From contig NZ_BMNN01000008.1 in assembly GCF_014646575.1 (NCBI RefSeq), forward strand, positions 1 through 64,000: a stretch of 64,000 bases of DNA, read 5' to 3'. A model generated the notes under the pieces. The model saw only the letters and a list, made by a program, of their open reading frames with translations, made no database searches and was not told the DNA's origin. Positions 36,511 through 46,692 of the stretch are shown in pieces. The DNA comes from Halopseudomonas pertucinogena. Lineage in GTDB: Bacteria; Pseudomonadota; Gammaproteobacteria; Pseudomonadales; Pseudomonadaceae. The stretch's first letter is position 1, and each line of letters opens with the position of its first letter. The position numbers were made by a program, and so were the translations under genes.

Positions 36511-38619
36511 TCAGACGCCGCTGTCTTCAGCCGCCTCGACGTCCTTCATGGACAGCTTGATGCGGCCGCGGTTGTCCACGTCCAGTACCAGCACCTTCAC
36601 TTCCTGGCCTTCCTGCAGCACGTCGGTGACCTTCTCGATACGCTGGTTGGCGATCTGCGAGATGTGCACCAGGCCGTCCTTGCCCGGCAGGATGCTGACG
36701 AAGGCGCCGAAGTCGACGATGCGCTCGACCTTGCCGGTGTAGACCTTGCCGATTTCCGCTTCGGCGGTGATGCCGTCGACCCGGGCCTTGGCAGCGTTGG
36801 CTGCGTCCTTGCTGGCAGCGAAGATCTTCACGGTGCCGTCGTCGGTGATGTCGATGGACGCGCCGGTCTCTTCGCAGATGCTGCGAATGGTGGCGCCGCC
36901 CTTGCCGATCACGTCACGGATCTTGTCGGAATCGATCTTCATGCTGATCATGGTCGGCGCGTTGGCGGACAGCTCCTTGCGCGACTCCGGCAGTACCTGA
37001 TTCATCTGGCCGAGGATGTTCAGACGCGCCTCATGGGCCTGGTGCAGGGCCAGCTCCATGATTTCCTCGGTGATACCCTTGATCTTGATGTCCATCTGCA
37101 GCGCAGTGACGCCCTTCTCGGTCCCGGCGACCTTGAAGTCCATGTCGCCCAGGTGGTCCTCGTCACCGAGGATGTCGGTCAGTACGGCGAACTTCTCGCC
37201 TTCCTTGACCAGACCCATGGCAATACCGGCCACCGGCGCCTTCAGCGGCACACCGGCGTCCATCAGTGCCAGGGAGGCACCACAGACCGAGGCCATGGAG
37301 CTGGAACCGTTGGATTCGGTGATCTCGGACACCACGCGGATGCTGTAGGGGAACTGGTCCATGTCGGGCATGACCGCCTGGATGCCGCGGCGGGCCAGAC
37401 GACCATGGCCGATCTCACGGCGACCGGTGCCACCCATGCGACCACACTCGCCCACCGAGTAGGGAGGGAAGTTGTAGTGGAACATGAAGGGGTCTTTCTT
37501 CTCGCCTTCCAGGGTATCCAGCAGCTGCGCGTCTCGGGCGGTGCCGAGGGTGGTGACCACCAGCGCCTGGGTCTCGCCACGGGTGAACAGTGCCGAGCCG
37601 TGGGTGCGATCCAGCACGCCGACTTCGATGTTCAGCGGACGCACGGTGCGGGTGTCACGGCCGTCGATACGCGGGTTGCCGTTGACGATGTTCTCGCGCA
37701 CGGTGCGGTATTCGATCTCGCCGAAGGCTTCCTTCACCTCGCCGGCGGAGGGCTTGCCCTCTTCGTCACCGGCCAGGGCCGCAACGGCGGCTTCACGCAG
37801 CTCACCGAGACGGTCGTAGCGCGACTGCTTGTGGGTGATGGTATAGGCTTCGCTGATGCCGGCACCGAACTGGGACTTGATGGCGTCCAGCAGTGCGGTG
37901 TTTTCCGGCGCCGGCTGCCAGTCCCAGGCCGGCTTGCCCGCTTCGGCGGCCAGCTCCTTGATGGCGTCGATCGCCGGCTGGAATTCCATGTGGGCAAACA
38001 GCACCGCGCCCAGCATCTGGTCTTCGGTCAGCTCCTGGGCCTCGGACTCGACCATCAGCACGGCGTCTTCGGTGCCGGCTACCACCATGTCCAGGCGGGA
38101 GGTCTTGAGCTGCTCATAGGTGGGGTTCAGCACATAGCCCGCCACGTCGTCGAAACCGACGCGGGCACCGGCGATCGGGCCATCGAAGGGAATGCCGGAA
38201 ATGGCCAGCGCGGCGGAGGTGCCGATCATCGCGGCGATATCCGGATCGGTGGTCTTGTCAGTGGACACCACGGTGCAGACGACCTGGACTTCGTTCATGA
38301 AGCCTTCGGCGAACAGCGGGCGGATGGGACGGTCGATCAGGCGGGAGGTCAGGGTTTCCTTCTCGGTGGGACGGCCTTCACGCTTGAAGAAGCCACCGGG
38401 GATGCGGCCTGCCGCATAGGTCTTTTCGATGTAGTGAACAGACAGAGGGAAGAAATCACGTCCGGCTTCGGCGGTCTTGGCGCCCACTACGGTTGCCAGC
38501 ACGCTGACCGAGTCATCGATGCTGACCAGAACCGCACCCGATGCCTGACGCGCAATGCGACCGGTCTCCAGGGTAACGGTGTTATTACCTAATTTGAATT
38601 GTTTGATAACCGGTTTCAC
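36511..38619 (-). CDS. pnp: polyribonucleotide nucleotidyltransferase (PNPase)
   Basis: A 702-residue phosphorolytic 3'-5' exoribonuclease and degradosome component. Two RNase PH-like cores (about 10-230 and 310-545) are joined by an alpha-helical linker. A KH domain ([22 protein letters not shown], about 555-615) and an S1 domain ([33 protein letters not shown], about 620-690) follow. The second core carries [25 protein letters not shown]. It is last in the infB-rbfA-truB-rpsO-pnp series. The hairpin between rpsO and pnp is a likely RNase III processing and autoregulation site. Confidence 0.97.
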   Translation of the reverse strand: MKPVIKQFKLGNNTVTLETGRIARQASGAVLVSIDDSVSVLATVVGAKTAEAGRDFFPLSVHYIEKTYAAGRIPGGFFKREGRPTEKETLTSRLIDRPIRPLFAEGFMNEVQVVCTVVSTDKTTDPDIAAMIGTSAALAISGIPFDGPIAGARVGFDDVAGYVLNPTYEQLKTSRLDMVVAGTEDAVLMVESEAQELTEDQMLGAVLFAHMEFQPAIDAIKELAAEAGKPAWDWQPAPENTALLDAIKSQFGAGISEAYTITHKQSRYDRLGELREAAVAALAGDEEGKPSAGEVKEAFGEIEYRTVRENIVNGNPRIDGRDTRTVRPLNIEVGVLDRTHGSALFTRGETQALVVTTLGTARDAQLLDTLEGEKKDPFMFHYNFPPYSVGECGRMGGTGRREIGHGRLARRGIQAVMPDMDQFPYSIRVVSEITESNGSSSMASVCGASLALMDAGVPLKAPVAGIAMGLVKEGEKFAVLTDILGDEDHLGDMDFKVAGTEKGVTALQMDIKIKGITEEIMELALHQAHEARLNILGQMNQVLPESRKELSANAPTMISMKIDSDKIRDVIGKGGATIRSICEETGASIDITDDGTVKIFAASKDAANAAKARVDGITAEAEIGKVYTGKVERIVDFGAFVSILPGKDGLVHISQIANQRIEKVTDVLQEGQEVKVLVLDVDNRGRIKLSMKDVEAAEDSGV

Positions 38620-38677
38620 GGCGTATTCTCTCTCTGCTGTTTGCTTTACTTGCCCTGCGGGGAAACTCTGGGCACGA

Positions 38678-38694
38678 CCGGGTTTCGGACCCGG
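38678..38694 (-). other. rpsO-pnp intergenic hairpin
   Basis: A six-base-pair CCGGGT/ACCCGG stem with a five-base loop lies 22 bases after the rpsO stop and lacks a U tract. In E. coli the equivalent gap holds a terminator and an RNase III site for pnp autocontrol. A processing or partial termination role is inferred. Confidence 0.5.
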
Positions 38695-38716
38695 CCATGT
38701 CCAAACGGGACTGGTC

Positions 38717-38986
38717 TCAGCGACGCAGACCCAGGCTGCTGATCAGGCTTGCATAACGGCCCAGATCCTTGCTCTTCAGGTAGTCCAGCAGCTTGCGACG
38801 CTGGTTAACCATGCGGATCAGGCCGCGACGGGAGTGGTGATCCTTCTTGTTGTCCTTGAAGTGACCTTGCAGCTTGTTGATGTTTGCGGTCAACAGAGCA
38901 ACCTGGACTTCAGGAGAACCGGTATCACCTTCACCACGTGCATACTCGGATACGATTGCAGCTTTTTCTTCAACGCTCAGTGCCAT
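38717..38986 (-). CDS. rpsO: 30S ribosomal protein S15
   Basis: An 89-residue ribosomal protein that binds 16S rRNA helix 22 early in small-subunit assembly. The S15 signature is complete ([49 protein letters not shown]). The ATG at 38986 has AGAGGA upstream. The 140-base gap before it holds two perfect hairpins that may take part in processing or S15 autoregulation. Confidence 0.98.
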   Translation of the reverse strand: MALSVEEKAAIVSEYARGEGDTGSPEVQVALLTANINKLQGHFKDNKKDHHSRRGLIRMVNQRRKLLDYLKSKDLGRYASLISSLGLRR

Positions 38987-39077
38987 GACAGCTTTCCTCT
39001 GAGGTAACAGGCCGGGAGGTTGGTCCCGTGTTTTAAATCGAGGAATGACCGCGCCTGTTGACAGCCACCCTCGTTGC

Positions 39078-39120
39078 GACCCGTTACGGGTCAACTTCGG
39101 AGCGAGCCCTAAGGGCTCGC
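39078..39120 (-). other. paired hairpins between truB and rpsO
   Basis: Two perfect inverted repeats are seen: GCGAGCCC/GGGCTCGC (39102-39120) and GACCCG/CGGGTC (39078-39092), each with a three-base loop. Neither has a U tract. They lie in the rpsO leader and could be processing sites or part of its translational control. Confidence 0.45.
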
Positions 39121-39128
39121 CGAATTCT

Positions 39129-40049
39129 TCAGCCATTGAAACGCATCAGGCGCTTCGGAGCTACCCGGGCGTCCTCGGTCATTTCACCGATACCGATGAA
39201 CTGACCTGTGTGGTCACGCAGACGTACCATGCCGAACGCCGGACTGCCCGGCACGCGAACCGCCTGCCCATGATTCAGATAATAGGCGGTCTGCTCGGTG
39301 AGCTTCACTTCCGGCCAATCCAGCAGGCCGCTGTCGCTGGGCAGCAGCAGATGATCCAGCGCCTGGGCACCGCCTTCGGCGTGCAGCGTTTCCAGCTGCT
39401 CCAGCGTCACTGCCTGGCTCAGATCGAAGGGCCCGGCCTGGCTGCGGCGCAGCTCGGCAACATGCGCACCACAGCCCAGTGCGGCGCCGATGTCCTCCAC
39501 CAGAGTGCGGATATAGGTGCCTTTGCTGCAGTGTACTTCCAGTCGCAGCCGGTCGCCCTCGAGTCCGAGCAGCGTCAATCGGCGTATGGTAACAGATCGC
39601 GCCTTGCGCTCCACTGTTTCCCCGGCCCGGGCCAGCTTGTACAACGGCTGACCTTCATGCTTGAGCGCCGAATACATCGGCGGGATCTGCTCGATGTCAC
39701 CGGTGAAGCGCGGCAGTACCGCTTCCACGTCGGCCTGGCTGACCTGGCATGGCTTCATCTCCAGTACCTCGCCCTCGGCATCGCCGGTGGTGGTGGTCAT
39801 GCCCAGGCGTGCCTCGGTGACATAGGTCTTGTCGGCATCGAGCAGGTACTGGGAAAATTTCGTCGCCTCGCCCAGGCATAGTGGCAGCACACCACTGGCC
39901 AGCGGATCAAGGCTGCCGGTGTGACCGCCCTTGTTCGCGTTGAACAACCAGCGAACCTTCTGCAACGCGGCATTGGAGGTCATGCCCAGCGGCTTGTCGA
40001 AAATCAGGATGCCGTCGATATCACGGCGTTTGCTGCGTGGCGCTGACAC
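39129..40049 (-). CDS. truB: tRNA pseudouridine(55) synthase
   Basis: A 306-residue enzyme forming the universal pseudouridine 55 in the T-loop of tRNAs. The catalytic Asp is in [17 protein letters not shown] and the [10 protein letters not shown] and [16 protein letters not shown] segments are conserved; a C-terminal PUA-type domain completes the protein. The GTG start at 40049 has GAGGA seven bases upstream and lies two bases after the rbfA stop, so the two are coupled. Confidence 0.96.
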   Translation of the reverse strand: MSAPRSKRRDIDGILIFDKPLGMTSNAALQKVRWLFNANKGGHTGSLDPLASGVLPLCLGEATKFSQYLLDADKTYVTEARLGMTTTTGDAEGEVLEMKPCQVSQADVEAVLPRFTGDIEQIPPMYSALKHEGQPLYKLARAGETVERKARSVTIRRLTLLGLEGDRLRLEVHCSKGTYIRTLVEDIGAALGCGAHVAELRRSQAGPFDLSQAVTLEQLETLHAEGGAQALDHLLLPSDSGLLDWPEVKLTEQTAYYLNHGQAVRVPGSPAFGMVRLRDHTGQFIGIGEMTEDARVAPKRLMRFNG

Positions 40050-40051
40050 TG

Positions 40052-40438
40052 TTATTCCTCATCATCCCTGGCATGCTGGCGATCCTCGGCGACGGCACGC
40101 TCGATCAGCGAGGACAGGTGCACACCGCGGCGCACGCTCTCGTCGTAGAAGAAGTGCAGTTGCGGAATGCTGCGCAGCTTCATCACCCGACCCAGCTGGG
40201 CGCGCAGAAATCCTGCGGCATCCTTGAGGGCGGCGAGGTTGAGCGCGATGTCATCATCACTGGCCTCGCCCATCAGGGTGATGAAGATCTTCGCGTGCGC
40301 CAGGTCGCGGCTGACCTCGGCGGCGGTCACGGTAATCATGCCGACACGCGGGTCACGCACTTCACGCTGGATCAGCAGCGCAAGCTCACGCTGCATCTGG
40401 TCGGCTACGCGCTGGGTGCGACTGTATTCTTTGGCCAT
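40052..40438 (-). CDS. rbfA: 30S ribosome-binding factor A
   Basis: A 128-residue KH-like assembly factor for 16S rRNA 5' end maturation, also a cold-adaptation factor in E. coli. The family pattern [45 protein letters not shown] is present, and an acidic tail follows. The start at 40438 ([10 protein letters not shown]) is conserved; an upstream in-frame ATG at 40477 would add 13 residues not found in the family. It lies between infB and truB as in most Proteobacteria. Confidence 0.96.
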   Translation of the reverse strand: MAKEYSRTQRVADQMQRELALLIQREVRDPRVGMITVTAAEVSRDLAHAKIFITLMGEASDDDIALNLAALKDAAGFLRAQLGRVMKLRSIPQLHFFYDESVRRGVHLSSLIERAVAEDRQHARDDEE

Positions 40439-40534
40439 AAAAATGCACTCAAAAATCGGTGGAGCTGAAAACGCCAAAGCCGGAAGCCACCCATGGGGCG
40501 ACTTCCAGCTTCAGACTGTCAGCTTGAGAATCCC

Positions 40535-43045
40535 TTACAGGGTTCTGGCTACCTGAACCCGCTCGAAGACCTCGATCCGGTCGCCGACACGCACATCGTT
40601 GTAGTTCTTCACGCCGATACCGCACTCCATGCCGTTGCGCACTTCGCCGACGTCATCCTTAAAGCGGCGCAGGGATTCCAGCTCGCCTTCGTAGATGACC
40701 ACGTCTTCACGCAGTACACGGATCGGACGGTTGCGGTACACGGTGCCTTCGATGACCATACAGCCGGCCACCGCGCCGAACTTGGGCGAGCGGAACACGT
40801 CACGCACTTCCGCCACACCCAGGATTTGCTCGCGGACGTCGCTGCCGAGCATACCGGACAGCGCCTTCTTGACGTCTTCGATGATCTCGTAGATGACGCT
40901 GTAGTAACGCAGGTCCAGACCTTCGTTCTCGATGACCTTGCGCGCCGACGCGTCGGCCCGGACGTTGAAGCCGAAGATCACGGCGTTGGAAGCCAGTGCC
41001 AGGTTGGCGTCGGTCTCGGTGATACCGCCCACGCCGCCGGATACGATCTTGACCTGAACCTCGTCGTTGCCCAGCTCGCTGAGCGAGCCCTGCAGCGCTT
41101 CCAGGGTACCGCGCACGTCGGTCTTGACCACCAGATTGAGGGTCTTCTTCTCGCCCTGTCCCATGTTCTCGAACATGTTCTCCAGCTTGGCGGATTGCTG
41201 ACGTGCCAGCTTGATCTCGCGGAACTTGCCCTGACGGAACAGCGCCACTTCCCGCGCCTTCTTCTCGTCAGCCACCACGGTCAGCTCGTCGCCGGCCTCG
41301 GGGGTGCCATCCAGACCCAGGATCGCCACCGGAATGGACGGACCGGCTTCCTTCACGTTCTTGCCGTTCTCGTCAAGCATCGCCCGGACCCGGCCATGGT
41401 TGAAGCCAGCCAGCACCACGTCACCCTGACGCAGGGTGCCGTTCTGCACCAGTACGGTTGCGATCGGACCACGGCCCTTGTCCAGACGGGATTCGATGAC
41501 CACGCCGCGCGCCGGGGCGGTGGGCTGGGCCTTGAGCTCAAGTACCTCGGCCTGCAGCAGCACGGCCTCCAGCAGCTCGTCGATGCCGGTACCGACCTTG
41601 GCCGACACATGGACGAACTGGGTATCGCCACCCCACTCCTCGGGGATGACGTCCAGCGCACCCAGATCGTTCTTGATGCGATCCGGATCGGCCTGCTCCT
41701 TGTCGATCTTGTTCACCGCCACGACCAGCGGCACACCGGCGGCCTTGGCGTGCTGCACGGCTTCTTCGGTCTGCGGCATGACGCCATCATCGGCGGCGAC
41801 CACAAGAATCACGATGTCGGTGGACTTGGCACCACGGGCGCGCATCGCGGTAAACGCGGCGTGGCCGGGGGTATCCAGGAAGGTGACCATGCCACGCTCG
41901 GTTTCCACGTGGTAGGCACCGATGTGCTGGGTGATGCCACCCGCCTCGCCGGACGCCACACGAGTACGACGGATGTAGTCCAGCAGCGAGGTCTTGCCGT
42001 GGTCAACGTGACCCATGACGGTCACCACCGGAGCACGACTCACCTCCTCGCCCTCGAATTGCTTGGCGGCAGCGGTCACGCTGTCCTCCAGATCGGTCTC
42101 GCGGACGTTCTTGACCTGGTGCCCCATGTCTTCGGCAATGATGGTCGCCGTTTCCTGATCGAGCACCTGGTTGATGGTCACCATGGTGCCGTTCTTGAAC
42201 ATGTACTTGATGACTTCGGCAGCCTTGATCGACATCTTCTGGGCCAGCTCGGCCACAGTGATGGTTTCACCGATAACAACTTCTCGCACTATTGGCCCTG
42301 TCGGCTTCTCGAAGCCGTGCTGATTGCGTTTCTTCTGAGCCTTGAGCTTGCCACCGCCACCGCGGCGGCGCGCCATGCCCTCGTCGTCCACACCGCGTGC
42401 AGCACCGCGGCCCTTGCCCGGGCCACCGGCACGCTTGCGACTGCGCTCTTCTTCCTCGGCGCGGTCCTTGCGGCGCTGCTCATCCTTCTTCTTGGCGATA
42501 ACCGCAGGAGAGGGAGCAGCCTCCACCTCGGCAGCCACTTCAACCGCGGGCTCGACAGCCTCGGGCGCCGGGGCGGCGGCTTCGGCCTGCTCGCGAGCGG
42601 CCTGTTCCTGGGCGGCCTTCTGCGCGGCCTCCTCAGTGGCCTTGCGCGCTTCCTCTTCCTCGGCCCGCAGGCGTGCTTCGGCGGCGGCCTGGCGTGCCTC
42701 TTCGGCGGCACGCAGCTCCTCGAGCTCACGCTGACGCTCGGCTTCCAGGTCCACTTCGTCGCGCTTGACGTAAGTGCGCTTCTTGCGCACCTCCACGTTA
42801 ACTGTCTTGCTGCCAGGCACCTTGAGCTTGCTGACGGTCTTGCGCTTCAGGGTGATCTTGCGCGGCTCGCCGCCACCTTCGCCATGGGCGTTCTTCAGGT
42901 GCGCCAGCAAGCGCTGCTTCTCATCATCGGAAACCGTCTGCTCCGCCGCCTTGTGCGGCAGTCCTGCTTCCTGCATCTGTTGCAACAGGCGCTCTACCGG
43001 CGTACCTGTCACCTCAGCCAACTCTTTGACCGTCACTTCAGCCAT
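40535..43045 (-). CDS. infB: translation initiation factor IF-2
   Basis: An 836-residue GTPase that places initiator tRNA on the 30S subunit. An N-terminal IF2_N domain (about 1-52) is followed by a long charged Ala/Glu/Lys/Arg-rich helical region (about 90-250). The G domain has [20 protein letters not shown] and NKIDK. The C-terminal beta barrels bind fMet-tRNA. Internal in-frame starts could give shorter isoforms as in E. coli, but this is not shown. It sits between nusA and rbfA. Confidence 0.97.
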   Translation of the reverse strand: MAEVTVKELAEVTGTPVERLLQQMQEAGLPHKAAEQTVSDDEKQRLLAHLKNAHGEGGGEPRKITLKRKTVSKLKVPGSKTVNVEVRKKRTYVKRDEVDLEAERQRELEELRAAEEARQAAAEARLRAEEEEARKATEEAAQKAAQEQAAREQAEAAAPAPEAVEPAVEVAAEVEAAPSPAVIAKKKDEQRRKDRAEEEERSRKRAGGPGKGRGAARGVDDEGMARRRGGGGKLKAQKKRNQHGFEKPTGPIVREVVIGETITVAELAQKMSIKAAEVIKYMFKNGTMVTINQVLDQETATIIAEDMGHQVKNVRETDLEDSVTAAAKQFEGEEVSRAPVVTVMGHVDHGKTSLLDYIRRTRVASGEAGGITQHIGAYHVETERGMVTFLDTPGHAAFTAMRARGAKSTDIVILVVAADDGVMPQTEEAVQHAKAAGVPLVVAVNKIDKEQADPDRIKNDLGALDVIPEEWGGDTQFVHVSAKVGTGIDELLEAVLLQAEVLELKAQPTAPARGVVIESRLDKGRGPIATVLVQNGTLRQGDVVLAGFNHGRVRAMLDENGKNVKEAGPSIPVAILGLDGTPEAGDELTVVADEKKAREVALFRQGKFREIKLARQQSAKLENMFENMGQGEKKTLNLVVKTDVRGTLEALQGSLSELGNDEVQVKIVSGGVGGITETDANLALASNAVIFGFNVRADASARKVIENEGLDLRYYSVIYEIIEDVKKALSGMLGSDVREQILGVAEVRDVFRSPKFGAVAGCMVIEGTVYRNRPIRVLREDVVIYEGELESLRRFKDDVGEVRNGMECGIGVKNYNDVRVGDRIEVFERVQVARTL

Positions 43046-43106
43046 TCACTTTCTCCTCAGTCGGGGGCCTGGCGTATCCGCCTGGTGTTACTGCCAGCCG
43101 ACCGGT

Positions 43107-44588
43107 TTATTCAAACCAGGGGGCCCGCGCTGCCATGATCAGCGCAGCGGCACGGGCTTCGTCGATTCCATCTATGTCCAGCAGGTCGTCCACGGACTGC
43201 TCTGCAAGGTCCTCCATGCTGAGGATGCCCCGGGCAGCCAGCTGGAGTGCCAGCGGACGATCCATGCCTTCCATATTCAGCAGGTCGTCGGCAGGCTGAA
43301 CCTCTTCCAGTTTCTCCTCATTGGCGATCGCCCTGGTCAGCAGGCGGTCCTTGGCCCTCGAGCGCAGCTCGTTGACGATGTCTTCGTCGAAGCCGTCAAT
43401 CTCGAGCATTTCTTCCATGGGCACATAGGCGACTTCCTCGAGCGAGGTGAAGCCTTCATCAACCAGAATCTGCGCCAACTCCTCATCCACATCCAGCTCT
43501 TCGATGAAGCTGCGCAGGACGTCGCCGGTCTCGGCTTCCTGCTTCGCGCGGATGTCTTCCTCGGTCATCACGTTCAGCGTCCAGCCGGTCAGCTGACTGG
43601 CCAGGCGCACGTTCTGACCGCTGCGGCCGATGGCCTGGGCGAGGTTGTCCTCGGCCACGGCGATATCGATGGTGCGGGTATCCTCATCGAGAATGATCGA
43701 GGCCACCTCGGCCGGGGCCATGGCGTTGATCACGAACTGGGCGAGGTTGTCGTCCCACAGTACGATGTCGACCCGTTCGCCACCCAGCTCACCGGATACC
43801 GCCTGCACGCGCGATCCGCGCATGCCGATACAGGCACCCTGGGGATCGATGCGCTTGTCCTTGGAGCGCACCGCGATCTTGGCACGGGAGCCCGGATCAC
43901 GGGCCGCGCCCATGACTTCGATCAGCTCCTCGGAGATCTCCGGCACCTCGATGCGGAACAACTCGATGATCATTTCCGGGCAGGCACGGGACAGCACCAG
44001 CTGCGGACCGCGGTTCTCCACCCGGATTTCCTTGAGCAGCGCGCGGATGCGGGTGCCGGTGCGGAAGGTCTCGCGGGGGATCATTTCCTCGCGGGGCAGC
44101 ACCGCCTCGGCGTTGTTGCCCAGGTCGACGATGACGCTGTCGCGGGTCACCTTCTTCACGGTGCCACTGATGATCTCGCCGATGCGGTCACGGTAGGCGT
44201 CGACCACCTGGGCGCGCTCGGCCTCGCGCACCTTCTGCACGATGACCTGTTTGGCGATCTGGGCGGCGATACGGCCGAACTCCTCGGACTCGATCTTCTC
44301 TTCCACCACGTCACCGATGTCCAGGGCTGGGTCGCGTTCGCGGGCCTGGTCCAGCGTCAGCTGCATGCCGGGCTCGACAAATTCCTCGTCGGCGACAACT
44401 GTCCAGCGACGGAAGGAGTCGTGATTGCCGGTCAGACGGTTGATCTGTACGCGGATATCAACTTCTTCTTCGTAGCGCTTCTTGGTAGCCGTAGCCAGGG
44501 CCAGCTCCAGAGCCTCGAATATGACTCCGGGCGGTACGCCCTTCTCATTGGAAACGGATTCCACAACCAGCAGCACTTCTTTGCTCAT
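43107..44588 (-). CDS. nusA: transcription termination/antitermination protein NusA
   Basis: A 493-residue RNA polymerase-associated factor for pausing, termination and rRNA antitermination. The order is an N-terminal polymerase-binding domain, an S1 domain (about 135-200, [21 protein letters not shown]), tandem KH domains (about 230-345), and two C-terminal acidic helix-hairpin repeats ([30 protein letters not shown] and [29 protein letters not shown]). It lies between rimP and infB. Autoregulation through the leader terminators upstream of rimP is likely. Confidence 0.97.
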   Translation of the reverse strand: MSKEVLLVVESVSNEKGVPPGVIFEALELALATATKKRYEEEVDIRVQINRLTGNHDSFRRWTVVADEEFVEPGMQLTLDQARERDPALDIGDVVEEKIESEEFGRIAAQIAKQVIVQKVREAERAQVVDAYRDRIGEIISGTVKKVTRDSVIVDLGNNAEAVLPREEMIPRETFRTGTRIRALLKEIRVENRGPQLVLSRACPEMIIELFRIEVPEISEELIEVMGAARDPGSRAKIAVRSKDKRIDPQGACIGMRGSRVQAVSGELGGERVDIVLWDDNLAQFVINAMAPAEVASIILDEDTRTIDIAVAEDNLAQAIGRSGQNVRLASQLTGWTLNVMTEEDIRAKQEAETGDVLRSFIEELDVDEELAQILVDEGFTSLEEVAYVPMEEMLEIDGFDEDIVNELRSRAKDRLLTRAIANEEKLEEVQPADDLLNMEGMDRPLALQLAARGILSMEDLAEQSVDDLLDIDGIDEARAAALIMAARAPWFE

Positions 44589-44640
44589 CGTATGCCTCGC
44601 CTAACGCCATCCATTGGGGCCACTGGAGCCCGGAAAATGC

Positions 44641-45096
44641 TCAAAACCGCGGAACGATCTGACCTTTGTCGATACTGTCGATGGGCAGCAGGTACTCATG
44701 ATCCTCCACCTGCAGAACCACCTCATCGCCTTCCACCCCGCGGATGACACCCTGAAAGTTGCGCCGCCCTTCGTAGGGCGCGCGCAGTCTGATCTTCGCC
44801 TGCTCACCTGCATAAGCTGCATACTGCTCCAGGGTGAACAGCGGGCGGTCCATACCCGGCGAAGACACCTCCAGGGTGTAATCGCCGCTGATCGGGTCCT
44901 CCACATCCAGCACCGCGCTGGCCTGCCGGCTGACCGTGGCACAGGCTTCGACGCTGACGCCATCGGGATGGTCGATGTACACGCGCAACAGGCTGTGCCT
45001 GCCCTGGGAAAGAAATTCTATTCCCCAGCAACGATAGCCCAGAGCTTCGACCACCGGGATCAGCAACTGCTCCAACTCGGTAAGTTTGCCGGACAA
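44641..45096 (-). CDS. rimP: ribosome maturation factor RimP
   Basis: A 151-residue protein needed for 30S maturation, with an N-terminal alpha/beta domain ([31 protein letters not shown]) and a C-terminal SH3-like barrel ([38 protein letters not shown]). The start codon is TTG with AAGG eight bases upstream, which implies low or regulated translation. A U-tract hairpin ends only about 25 bases before the start, so most transcripts from the tRNA-fMet promoter may stop before this gene. Confidence 0.95.
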   Translation of the reverse strand: MSGKLTELEQLLIPVVEALGYRCWGIEFLSQGRHSLLRVYIDHPDGVSVEACATVSRQASAVLDVEDPISGDYTLEVSSPGMDRPLFTLEQYAAYAGEQAKIRLRAPYEGRRNFQGVIRGVEGDEVVLQVEDHEYLLPIDSIDKGQIVPRF

Positions 45097-45119
45097 TTTG
45101 ACCGCCTTTCTTCACGAAT

Positions 45120-45142
45120 AAAAAATGGGCCTGATAGCCCAT
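45120..45142 (-). terminator. leader terminator just upstream of rimP
   Basis: Reading leftward, ATGGGC/GCCCAT with a six-base loop is followed by a run of six U. It stands about 25 bases before the rimP start and would act as an attenuator for rimP-nusA-infB. Confidence 0.65.
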
Positions 45143-45149
45143 CCTGGTT

Positions 45150-45177
45150 CCGGCCACTTCATGAAGATGAAGTCCGG
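45150..45177 (-). other. long leader hairpin, possible RNase III site
   Basis: A seven-base perfect ACTTCAT/ATGAAGT stem with a four-base loop is extended by CCGG pairs outside a two-base bulge. It lies between the two leader terminators. The equivalent E. coli metY-rimP leader contains an RNase III cleavage site; the role here is inferred. Confidence 0.45.
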
Positions 45178-45184
45178 AGTTAAC

Positions 45185-45205
45185 AAAAAGCCCCTGAAAA
45201 GGGGC
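45185..45205 (-). terminator. terminator after tRNA-fMet
   Basis: GCCCC/GGGGC with a six-base loop and a following U5 tract reads leftward, eight bases past the CCA end of the tRNA. It should release most of the tRNA transcript and lets only a fraction continue into rimP-nusA. Confidence 0.75.
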
Positions 45206-45212
45206 CTTTGAC

Positions 45213-45289
<77 letters not shown>

Positions 45290-45306
45290 GCGAATCCAAG
45301 GCAGAA

Positions 45307-45335
45307 ATTATACGCCCGCCTGCCGGTTATGACAA
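45307..45335 (-). promoter_or_regulatory. sigma70 promoter of tRNA-fMet and rimP-nusA-infB
   Basis: A -35 TTGTCA (45330-45335), a 17-bp spacer and a perfect -10 TATAAT (45307-45312) are present. The start point falls about 11 bases before the tRNA 5' end. It lies downstream of the tRNA-Leu terminator, so the two tRNAs are in separate transcripts. Confidence 0.85.
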
Positions 45336-45355
45336 CCGCGGGCATTTCCTGCCGG

Positions 45356-45389
45356 AAAAAAACAGGGCCTGCGCGAACGCAGGCCCTGT
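45356..45389 (-). terminator. terminator after tRNA-Leu
   Basis: An 11-base-pair perfect stem CAGGGCCTGCG/CGCAGGCCCTG with a four-base loop is followed by U7 on the leftward strand. It ends the secG-tRNA-Leu transcript. Confidence 0.9.
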
Positions 45390-45394
45390 CTGAT

Positions 45395-45479
45395 TGGTGC
45401 GGAAGATGGGACTCGAACCCATACACCCTAAGGCACTACCCCCTCAAGATAGCGTGTCTACCAATTCCACCACTTCCGC
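45395..45479 (-). tRNA. leuU: tRNA-Leu (GAG)
   Basis: An 85-nt class II tRNA with encoded CCA, acceptor GCGGAAG/CTTCCGC, the long variable arm GTGCCTTAGGGTGT and anticodon GAG inside CTATCTTGAGGGGGTAG. It follows secG by 12 bases without a promoter of its own, so it is probably cut from the secG transcript, the same arrangement as secG-leuU of E. coli. Confidence 0.96.
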
Positions 45480-45491
45480 AAAACTGTTGGC

Positions 45492-45869
45492 TCAATCCAG
45501 TGTCGGCACGTCGTCCGATACGGGGGCCTGAGGAGCCTGCACTTCATCCAGAACAGGTACATCATCGCTGGCCGGAGCGGCCGGCTGGCTCTGCAGTGCC
45601 GGAACCGGCAGACCTGCGTCGCGAATCTCGCTTGCCTTGTAACTGGCGTAGTACGCCAGGCCCAGCGAGGTCAGAAAGAATACAGTGGCCAGCACAGCTG
45701 TCAAGCGGCTGAGAAAAGTAGCCGAACCCTGACTGCCGAAAACGGTGCCGGACGCGCCCGCGCCGAAAGACGCACCCGTCTCCGCGCCCTTGCCTTGCTG
45801 GATGAGAATCAACCCAACCAGGGCAATAGCGACCAGAAGATGCACAACAACAATCAGGGTTTCAATCAT
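45492..45869 (-). CDS. secG: preprotein translocase subunit SecG
   Basis: A 125-residue Sec translocon subunit with two membrane helices ([22 protein letters not shown] and [23 protein letters not shown]) around the conserved [32 protein letters not shown] loop. The acidic, proline-rich cytoplasmic tail carries an imperfect repeat [16 protein letters not shown]. Its start overlaps the tpiA stop by one base (TAATG). Confidence 0.95.
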   Translation of the reverse strand: MIETLIVVVHLLVAIALVGLILIQQGKGAETGASFGAGASGTVFGSQGSATFLSRLTAVLATVFFLTSLGLAYYASYKASEIRDAGLPVPALQSQPAAPASDDVPVLDEVQAPQAPVSDDVPTLD

Positions 45870-46627
45870 TAAGCTTGTCCCGCGGCGCGCGCAATCGCGC
45901 CAAATTCATCTGCATTGAGAGAGGCTCCACCCACCAGCCCTCCGTCGATATCCGGCATGCCGAACAAGGCTCGAGCGTTCTCCGCCTTGACGCTGCCGCC
46001 GTAGACAATCTGCACGCACTGGGCCTGCTCGTCATCCAGAACCGCCAGCCGCGCACGGATCATCGCGTGCACTTCCTGCGCCTGCTCGGGGCTGGCTGTC
46101 AACCCGGTGCCGATTGCCCAGACCGGCTCATAGGCCACCACACCCTGGGCCAGACCGCTCACACCGAAGCGCTCCAGGATCACCTGCAGCTGACGCCCGA
46201 CCACCTCGGCGGTATCACCCGCGTCGCGCTGCTGCCGGGTTTCGCCGACACACAGGATCGGTCGCAGACCGCAGGCCAGTGCCGCAGCGAACTTGCGACA
46301 TACGACCTCATCGGTCTCACCGAACAGGCTGCGGCGCTCGGAATGCCCTACCAGCACGTACTCACAACCGGCATCCCGCAGCTGGGCCGGGGACACCTCG
46401 CCGGTCAGCGCGCCGGGCTCGGCCTGATACGCACAGCTCTGACCCGCCAGCTTCAGGGGAGAGCCGTCAAGCGCTTCACGGCATTGCTGAATATACAGGG
46501 CCGGGGGCGCTATCAGCAGATCGACCTGATCCGGCCACTGCTGGGCGTTCAACCCCGAGAGCAACTCACCAATCGAGTGCCGGGTACCGTGCATTTTCCA
46601 GTTTCCGGCGACCAGCGGACGACGCAT
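45869..46627 (-). CDS. tpiA: triosephosphate isomerase
   Basis: A 252-residue TIM-barrel enzyme interconverting dihydroxyacetone phosphate and glyceraldehyde 3-phosphate. The catalytic residues are seen as Lys11 in AGNWKMHG, His in [14 protein letters not shown] and Glu in [13 protein letters not shown]; the phosphate loop [10 protein letters not shown] is intact. It is between glmM and secG, coupled to the latter by a one-base overlap. Confidence 0.97.
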   Translation of the reverse strand: MRRPLVAGNWKMHGTRHSIGELLSGLNAQQWPDQVDLLIAPPALYIQQCREALDGSPLKLAGQSCAYQAEPGALTGEVSPAQLRDAGCEYVLVGHSERRSLFGETDEVVCRKFAAALACGLRPILCVGETRQQRDAGDTAEVVGRQLQVILERFGVSGLAQGVVAYEPVWAIGTGLTASPEQAQEVHAMIRARLAVLDDEQAQCVQIVYGGSVKAENARALFGMPDIDGGLVGGASLNADEFGAIARAAGQA

Positions 46628-46692
46628 GCCAAACCTCTCTGCTCAAGCGGGCGCCAATGTTACCCAGAATGCCCGCCTGAAACAACCGCTTT

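Noticed and set aside
36664-38592. 642-codon open frame antisense to pnp
   Set aside because: It mirrors pnp codon periodicity in a high-GC genome, its product is His/Gly/Asp-rich nonsense with no domain, and pnp is unambiguous.
40493-43138. 881-codon open frame antisense to infB
   Set aside because: Same antisense artefact; the translation has no recognisable motif and infB motifs are complete.
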